Positions 14,935 through 19,592 of a DNA stretch of 19,592 nt are shown one piece after another. Location of the stretch: positions 1 to 19,592 of the forward strand of contig PQAG01000008.1 of the NCBI GenBank assembly GCA_003104895.1. Reading direction: 5' to 3'. The position numbers and the translations under genes are program-made. Numbering within the stretch: position 1 is the first letter of the stretch; each line of letters begins with the position of its first letter. Under the pieces are notes generated by a model. The model was not told where the DNA came from, did no database searches, and saw only the letters and a program-made list of their open reading frames with translations. The stretch is from Nitrosomonadales bacterium. GTDB lineage: Bacteria; Pseudomonadota; Gammaproteobacteria; Burkholderiales; Sulfuricellaceae.

Positions 14935-16979
14935 CTGGCTGGCCTTTTTATCTTGATAATTTTGGCATAGCCACGCAACAACAGGCGCCAGGGCACGCAC
15001 AAGGCGGCTGCCAGGACGCTGCGTTTGCGCAGTGCGCCGACTGCGAGCACGGGATGATGTACAAGAAGATGGTTAAACACTGGATGAAATAACGGCACGC
15101 GTGCGAAACGGGTAGTAAATTCCGTGATCAGGGATAGGTTTCCCGGGTGGATACACAGTTTGTTTTTCAGCAATCCGTCATCGAGTTCGCGCAGTAGCGC
15201 CAGCCCTTGAGTAGAAGAAAGTTGCGGCCAAACCTCGGGGGCGGGAATGCGACCCAGGCCGGTATCCAGATACCAGGCAACCAGACGCCGTATCAGGACC
15301 TCCATGATGTTGTTGGCAAGCCCAATTTTGGGGGCAAACTCGACATTGCGTATGGGCAATACATGCGGCTCAGCGCGGGCAAGGAGGCTGCGGGCAATGG
15401 CCCAGTCCGTTGCCACACCGGTTTCCTCAATGGCGACCGGGAGAGCATCAATCAGTTCCCGCCGGAACACCATGCAACTCAGATTCCCCCTGTCTCGTCC
15501 AAGCAAGGTATTGCGTGTCCAGCGCGGCTCCGGGCTGGGATCCTTGATGGCGTTCCCGTTGGAATCGAGCGCATCCGGGTAATACACATCGGAAGGCGCG
15601 TAAGCCAAGGCCATATTCGCATCCGACTGCAATGCAGCCAGGCTTTGGGCCAGAAACTCGGGATGGTGTTGGCACCCCGTCGCCCTACACGCGAGGAACT
15701 CGCCCTGCGCAGCAGAAAACGCCAGCCGCCAGGCCGTGGCGGCTACACCGGCTGTGGTCAAGACGCGCACCCTGGGGTGCTGGACTGCGGCTGGCACATC
15801 AGATGCAGCGCCATCCGTGGAAAAAACAATGATCTCGGCATTCTCCGGCAAGGCATCAAGGCTGGACCGGACACGATCCGCCAGTTCATGGTCCCCTGCC
15901 TGAGTAGGAATGAGCAGGGTAAGCAAAAGGGTAGCGGGGATGGCCGGAATATGGCTTACAGTTTTGCTGGGCACCATTATCACGCGGCCCGCCTTGCCAA
16001 GGACAAGTTGACCGAGCCAGGGAAAACCATCCTGCTTCAATAAACCAGCCAACTGTTCTGCATGATTCTGTTCATCGTACAGCCAGTCCACACAAGTGGC
16101 TTCCAGATCGGGAACAAGCCCGCGTGCCGCAAGTTCACGCCACCTGAGCAATGCCGGACTTGGCGGGGGATTGGGAATCAGGCGCGAGACTTTCTCGTCG
16201 AACCAGCTCCCCGCAGGAAAAGTCCGGATCAGTGACAAGGCAACCTGGTTTGCACGATCGCTGTCCTGTTTGTCGATGGCCAGAAAAGCTTTCGCCCGGA
16301 TGCTCATGCAATCCTCCGTCTGAGGGCGAGCCTTATTGTGTGTGACGCCATGCGGATTGAGCCGCCAGCGGGTCAGCAGATAAGGCAGATTGGTCATTTG
16401 ATGACCGGCGAGCAGAAGATTAAAGAATGCTGCGTAATCCATGCAGCCCTGCCTGGCCTTGTGGTCATAGGCACCGCAATCCAGGATGGGCCCCTTGCGC
16501 GCCATGATGGTGGGATGATGCATGGAGAAATAGGCAAACATGAGAGCAAACAGACTCTCCGGGTCGGCAGGGTGGCGGTCTATCCCCTGAATTCGGCTCA
16601 GGGTATTCATGGTGAACCATTGGCTGCCGACAGCCGCGATATCCGGATGCTGATCCAGGTAGTCCGCCTGGATGGCCAGCCGATCAGGCTCCATGGCATC
16701 ATCGCCGTCAAGGATGGCGACGTAGGGTGCGCGAGCAAGTCTCAGAGCCTGATTGGTGGCGCCGCCAATTCCCTGATTTTCCTGCCGGTATACGACGACG
16801 CGGGCGTCCTGCTCGGCGTAACTCGCCATGATCTCTGGCGACTTGTCGGTGCTGCCGTCATCGACGAGGATGAGTTCCAGGTCAGCCATGGTCTGCGCCA
16901 GAACGCTGTCGATGGCTTCGTTGAGATAGGCGGCATTGTTATAGACAGCCATCAGGACACTGACTCGCGGAGAACTCAT
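14931..16979 (-). CDS. Two-domain GT2 protein, second domain lacking the DxD motif
   Basis: A 682-residue protein. Domain 1 (about 1-230) is a clear GT2: VSVLMAVYNNAAYLNEAI (6-23), LVDDGSTDKS (38-47), ENQGIGGATNQ (67-77), ILDGDD (89-94) and GCMDYAAF (178-185). A linker of about 110 residues follows. Domain 2 (about 350-550) has a GT2-like layout: LLLTLLIPTQAGDHELADRV (351-370), then EIIVFSTDG (382-390) in the DDGS position. Where DxD should be there is ACRATGCQ (430-437), so it is probably inactive or has another role such as binding. TDWAIARSLL (524-533) matches the usual EDxxLWxRL helix with only the Asp kept. The start is ATG 16979, overlapping the stop of a small open frame. The stop overlaps the GT4 start. 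Whether domain 2 is a degenerate GT or a binding module is not settled by sequence alone. Confidence 0.85.
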   Translation of the reverse strand: MSSPRVSVLMAVYNNAAYLNEAIDSVLAQTMADLELILVDDGSTDKSPEIMASYAEQDARVVVYRQENQGIGGATNQALRLARAPYVAILDGDDAMEPDRLAIQADYLDQHPDIAAVGSQWFTMNTLSRIQGIDRHPADPESLFALMFAYFSMHHPTIMARKGPILDCGAYDHKARQGCMDYAAFFNLLLAGHQMTNLPYLLTRWRLNPHGVTHNKARPQTEDCMSIRAKAFLAIDKQDSDRANQVALSLIRTFPAGSWFDEKVSRLIPNPPPSPALLRWRELAARGLVPDLEATCVDWLYDEQNHAEQLAGLLKQDGFPWLGQLVLGKAGRVIMVPSKTVSHIPAIPATLLLTLLIPTQAGDHELADRVRSSLDALPENAEIIVFSTDGAASDVPAAVQHPRVRVLTTAGVAATAWRLAFSAAQGEFLACRATGCQHHPEFLAQSLAALQSDANMALAYAPSDVYYPDALDSNGNAIKDPSPEPRWTRNTLLGRDRGNLSCMVFRRELIDALPVAIEETGVATDWAIARSLLARAEPHVLPIRNVEFAPKIGLANNIMEVLIRRLVAWYLDTGLGRIPAPEVWPQLSSTQGLALLRELDDGLLKNKLCIHPGNLSLITEFTTRFARVPLFHPVFNHLLVHHPVLAVGALRKRSVLAAALCVPWRLLLRGYAKIIKIKRPAR

Positions 16980-17077
16980 TTCCTGGCCATCCTTGATAGT
17001 TTGCCCAGCAGGCCCTGCATGCGGGCGAGAAGGATTTCATCCTGCACTTTGAGCACTGCTGTTGGGGGTATTACCAT
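16976..17077 (-). CDS. Small open reading frame, 33 residues, coupled to the GT2 gene (doubtful)
   Basis: ATG 17077 opens a 33-codon frame whose TGA overlaps the downstream GT2 start (ATGA). An AAGGA lies 11 nt upstream, further than ideal. The peptide begins MVIPPTAVLK, and the rest (DEILLARMQGLLGKLSRMAR, 13-32) would form a basic amphipathic helix. It overlaps the tail of the decarboxylase remnant in another frame, so it may be a by-product of that gene's decay or the end of a lost gene. It matches nothing I recognise. Confidence 0.22.
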   Translation of the reverse strand: MVIPPTAVLKVQDEILLARMQGLLGKLSRMARK

Positions 17078-17464
17078 AAGCAAGCAAGTCCTTGAAGTAG
17101 GCAATGGTTCGCGTTAGGCCCTGTTCAAGGGTAACCGTTTCGCCAAACCGAGCATGTTTATCGCGCCATGCACACTGGTTTTTGTGGTTTGCACCGGGTC
17201 GCGCTGGTAATGGATAGGCGAGGCTGGGCAAGCCAGGTTGTATATCTCGTCCACTTCCACGAATAAGGGAAAGGTTACGTCGTGACGCATCAATTCAAAA
17301 TGAGGGTGCACAAGCAGGTGGGTGATGTTGTCGCGAGTAGCGGAATAAAAATTGTCTACGCACAGCACATCGCAGTCTTCAGCAAGCAAGCGTTCGCACA
17401 GACGGGAACCCAGGAAGCCTGAGCCGCCGGTGACAAGGACTCGTTTGCGATTGGTAACGTTCAT
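17037..17464 (-). pseudogene. UDP-glucuronate decarboxylase (UDP-xylose synthase) remnant, internally deleted
   Basis: The first ~110 codons are a well-kept start of a short-chain dehydrogenase of the UDP-glucuronate decarboxylase type: VLVTGGSGFLGSRL (9-22, NAD-binding), CVDNFYSATRDNI (35-47), DEIYNLACPASPIHYQ (72-87) and SVHGAINMLGLAKR (97-110). At about 17135-17152 the match breaks and the frame reaches a stop (17114). In the next frame, FGETVTLEQGLTRTIAYF, ending at 17037, matches the C-terminal end of the same family. Some 180-200 residues, including the catalytic YxxxK and the sugar-binding half, are missing. A normal enzyme is about 310-320 residues. The gene product would be inactive. 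Its place between the flippase and the GTs suggests it once supplied UDP-xylose. An assembly error is a possible alternative. Confidence 0.8.
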
Positions 17465-17507
17465 GATCTTGGGGGGTCGATTTGATTAGGTTTGGTTGCT
17501 AATTCAT

Positions 17508-18983
17508 TCATGATTTTCTCATCATCGCAAAAGGCTTCCTGACGAGGTTGAGCCAGCGCTGCTTTTCAGAGTCGATATTGGGAATGGGCGCAAAAAAGAA
17601 CAGCAGCGCATAGAGCAAACCGCCCGAACCCAGCATGACCAGCAGGTAGATGAAATCGCCGCAACATTCCTGGGGCTTGAACAGTGCGTCAAGGGTGATC
17701 CACAGCAGCAGCACGCCCAGGTTGAGCAGCAAGGGAACCCCCATGGAAATTGCGATGCGGCGCATGCGCATTGACAGGCATTTGGATGCCAGCCAGGTCA
17801 TGTGAAAGGCGCCATAAATGTTGGCCAAGGAAGCACCGATTGCCACACCCAGCAAGCCATAAGGGAGCCCTGCGATGACGCCCAGGCTAACAACAATTAA
17901 TTGCGTGATTTGAACTGGAATTTCCCTGTCCAGCCAATTGCGCGCCGCCAGCACTGAACCCGCCAGAATTTCCAGCATGATGAAAGGGCCGATTGCCGCC
18001 AGCCATGCCATGGGAAGAGCCGTGCCCACCCATTTATCGCCGTAAACGAAGCGGATGAGCGGGAGGGCAAGCCAGGCCAGCGCAAGGAGTAATGGCCAGG
18101 TATAGATGCTGACCAGGGTGATAGATCGAAGGTAGAGGTACTGGCTGAGGTTGAGGTCGTCCTGTTCTTTGGCCAGGGCCCTGAAGGTCACCTGGTAAAC
18201 AGCGCCGGTGATTTGGCCGTGAGGAATAAGCGTAAGGCTGTTGGCTTTATTGTAAAGGCCAAGCCCTAAGGGACCCAGTGTTTTTGAAAGGATGAAATTG
18301 CTCGCCTGGCTACGCAGATAGACAATGAAATCGCCAATTGCAACCAGCATCCCGTAGCGGGCAATATTCCGCCCGCGGCGAAAATCCAGTGAGAATCCGG
18401 GCCGCCATTTGGCCAGTAGTGCAAGGATGAAGGCACTGGCAACAGCGCTGGCCATGCCGCCCAAAATCAGACTCCATACGCCATAGCCGGCATAGGCCAT
18501 GGCGATACTGATCGCGCTGGAGAGCAGCAGCGAGGCAAACCCGGCGATAGTTTTTGCTTTGAACTGCATCTCACGGTGCAGAATGCTGCCAGGCAGATTG
18601 ATGAATGGGCGAAATATGAACGACAACGCGGAGATGCGTAACAGGTCTGCATACAAAGGGGTGCTGTACCATTTCGCGAACCAGGGCGCGGCAAAGAAAA
18701 AAAAGGCGTAAATCAGGCAACCGATAATAATTTGCAGGGTAAATACCACATCATAATCCTGCTTGGTCACTTCTTTGGCATGTACGAGTGCCTGGCCCAT
18801 ACCACCGCCTGCGATGAATCCTGCGATCCCGGTAAAAATGGAGATGGTAACCAGCATCCCGAAATCGGATGGAGCCAGCAACCGCGCAAGCACAATGCCA
18901 AACAGAAAAGTAAGAATCTGGCTGCTGGTATTACCGATGAACAGCCAGACGGCGCCATGGCGGATACTTTGGCCGAGGCTCAT
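17508..18983 (-). CDS. Wzx-type polysaccharide flippase (MOP superfamily)
   Basis: A 491-residue polytopic membrane protein from the ATG at 18983. The frame extends to TTG 19007, but MSLGQSIRHGAVWLFIGN is the usual opening of the family. About 12-14 hydrophobic segments span the length, with conserved features of the polysaccharide-transporter branch: LARLLAPSDFGML (33-45), GGGMGQALVHAKEV (59-72), ISALSFIFRPFINLPGS (about 118-134) and SKTLGPLGLGLYNKANSLT (about 235-253). It would flip undecaprenyl-linked repeat units from the cytoplasmic to the periplasmic face. The C-terminal end is basic. It lies 134 bp after galE and 43 bp before the decarboxylase remnant, in the same orientation. No clear Shine-Dalgarno is visible. 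Substrate specificity cannot be read. Confidence 0.87.
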   Translation of the reverse strand: MSLGQSIRHGAVWLFIGNTSSQILTFLFGIVLARLLAPSDFGMLVTISIFTGIAGFIAGGGMGQALVHAKEVTKQDYDVVFTLQIIIGCLIYAFFFFAAPWFAKWYSTPLYADLLRISALSFIFRPFINLPGSILHREMQFKAKTIAGFASLLLSSAISIAMAYAGYGVWSLILGGMASAVASAFILALLAKWRPGFSLDFRRGRNIARYGMLVAIGDFIVYLRSQASNFILSKTLGPLGLGLYNKANSLTLIPHGQITGAVYQVTFRALAKEQDDLNLSQYLYLRSITLVSIYTWPLLLALAWLALPLIRFVYGDKWVGTALPMAWLAAIGPFIMLEILAGSVLAARNWLDREIPVQITQLIVVSLGVIAGLPYGLLGVAIGASLANIYGAFHMTWLASKCLSMRMRRIAISMGVPLLLNLGVLLLWITLDALFKPQECCGDFIYLLVMLGSGGLLYALLFFFAPIPNIDSEKQRWLNLVRKPFAMMRKS

Positions 18984-19117
18984 GCGCGGGGCCCCCGCGC
19001 CCAACAAATCCAGGTCATCACGTCAAACGTCCTGCTCATGCCAAAACATATCTGCTCATAGCGCAAGACCGCTCCCGAAACACCGCTTCCTCAATATTTT
19101 TAATTCTCGGCTCGATA

Positions 19118-19592
19118 TCAATGAATCCTCCGCCCGCCGGTTTTCTCCCATTGCCACGCATGGCGGACGATCGTCTCGAGTGCGTCGTATTGCGGTTTCC
19201 AGCCAAGCTCCTTGCGAGCCAGGGCGGCATCCGCCACCAGTCTTGCCGGATCGCCTTCGCGGCGCGGCGCATCCTTGACGGGGATGTCTTTGCCTGTCGC
19301 CTCGCAGGCAGTGTCTATCACTTGCTGCACTGAAAAACCGTTGCCATTGCCCAGATTGAACGCCGCGCTGCCGCCCCCCTGCAGCAGCCGGTCCAGGGCG
19401 AGCAGGTGGGCCTCGCACAAGTCGGTGACGTGAACATAATCGCGGACACAGGTTCCGTCCGGGGTGTCATAGTCACGCCCGAAGACCTGCACGCTTTCCC
19501 TGCGCCCCGAGGCGGCCTGCAATACCAGCGGTATCAGGTGGGTTTCCGGCTCGTGCCGCTCTCCCAGCTGGCCCTCCGGGTCGGCGCCGGCC
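19118..19592 (-). CDS. galE: UDP-glucose 4-epimerase (partial, 5' end beyond the window)
   Basis: About 157 C-terminal residues are visible, and the frame is open to the right edge. Near the start the visible part reads GADPEGQLGERHEPETHLIP and then FGRDYDTPDGTCVRDYVHV (the UDP-sugar-binding and YVHV region of GalE). It continues with AFNLGNGNGFSVQQVI and RREGDPARLVADAALARKEL, closing with the usual LGWKP...LETIVRHAWQW. The N-terminal NAD-binding domain and the catalytic YxxxK lie outside. It interconverts UDP-glucose and UDP-galactose, feeding galactose-type donors to the locus. It is the most upstream gene seen; the 134 bp to the flippase start could hold a weak promoter but nothing convincing was found. 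Similar epimerases acting on UDP-GlcNAc or UDP-uronates exist, but the TPDGTCVRDY segment favours GalE. Confidence 0.9.
   Translation of the reverse strand, partial: AGADPEGQLGERHEPETHLIPLVLQAASGRRESVQVFGRDYDTPDGTCVRDYVHVTDLCEAHLLALDRLLQGGGSAAFNLGNGNGFSVQQVIDTACEATGKDIPVKDAPRREGDPARLVADAALARKELGWKPQYDALETIVRHAWQWEKTGGRRIH

Noticed and set aside
18980..19039. 19-codon frame (MSRTFDVMTW...) whose stop overlaps the flippase ATG
   Set aside because: No ribosome binding site, very short, unusual composition (Trp/Cys-rich); the ATGA overlap is likely chance.
1..19592. Search for PEP-CTERM tails, exosortase, CRISPR-like spaced repeats, tRNA genes and transposase genes
   Set aside because: None was found; the exosortase association rests only on the ligase family.

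Overview
The window is a dense surface-polysaccharide (EPS/O-glycan) biosynthesis locus. I infer a Gram-negative betaproteobacterium, probably of the Nitrosomonadales type. The left-most complete gene resembles the exosortase A (XrtA/EpsH1)-associated O-glycosylation ligase family, a hallmark of PEP-CTERM/exosortase EPS loci in that group. The proteins otherwise look Gram-negative: a Wzx-type flippase, cytoplasmic glycosyltransferases and a periplasmic TPR protein. No ribosomal RNA, tRNA, integrase, IS element or CRISPR array was seen. Neither the exosortase nor a PEP-CTERM protein lies in the window, so the XrtA link rests on the ligase alone.

Layout. Positions 1-1295 (+ strand) hold the last codons of one gene and the ligase coupled to it. 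From 1305 to the right edge every gene is on the - strand, so transcription runs right to left. In transcription order these are: galE (5' end beyond the window), a Wzx-type flippase, a broken UDP-glucuronate decarboxylase, a large two-domain GT2 protein, a GT4 glycosyltransferase, a NodB-type polysaccharide deacetylase, an internally duplicated GT2-GT2 protein, a polysaccharide pyruvyl transferase, a GT2, and a very large GT2-membrane-alkaline phosphatase superfamily fusion. A 257 bp gap with a REP-like palindrome follows, and then a secreted TPR protein, a GT2, a GT4 and a PAPS-type sulfotransferase. The sulfotransferase converges on the ligase with 9 bp between them.

How the genes work together (inference). 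GalE, and formerly the decarboxylase, would supply nucleotide sugars. The GT2 and GT4 enzymes would build a repeat unit on a lipid carrier in the cytoplasm, the flippase would export it, and a Wzy/WaaL-fold protein such as the ligase would polymerise or transfer it. Four decorating activities sit among the glycosyltransferases: N/O-deacetylation, pyruvylation, sulfation, and possibly phospho-group transfer by the fusion protein. Together they suggest a charged, probably acidic, polymer. Four ATGA/GTGA start-stop overlaps and short gaps indicate translational coupling in one or two long operons. The only sizeable break is at 5193-5449.

Most notable points: (1) a single polypeptide joining a cytoplasmic-type GT2, several membrane helices and a sulfatase-fold domain whose nucleophile position is Thr, not the Cys/Ser that matures to formylglycine; (2) a UDP-xylose synthase-type gene with both ends recognisable but the catalytic middle deleted; (3) two double-GT2 proteins, one a tandem duplication and one with a second domain that has lost its DxD; (4) a periplasmic TPR protein with a Pro/Ala-rich tail ending in a CxxC segment.
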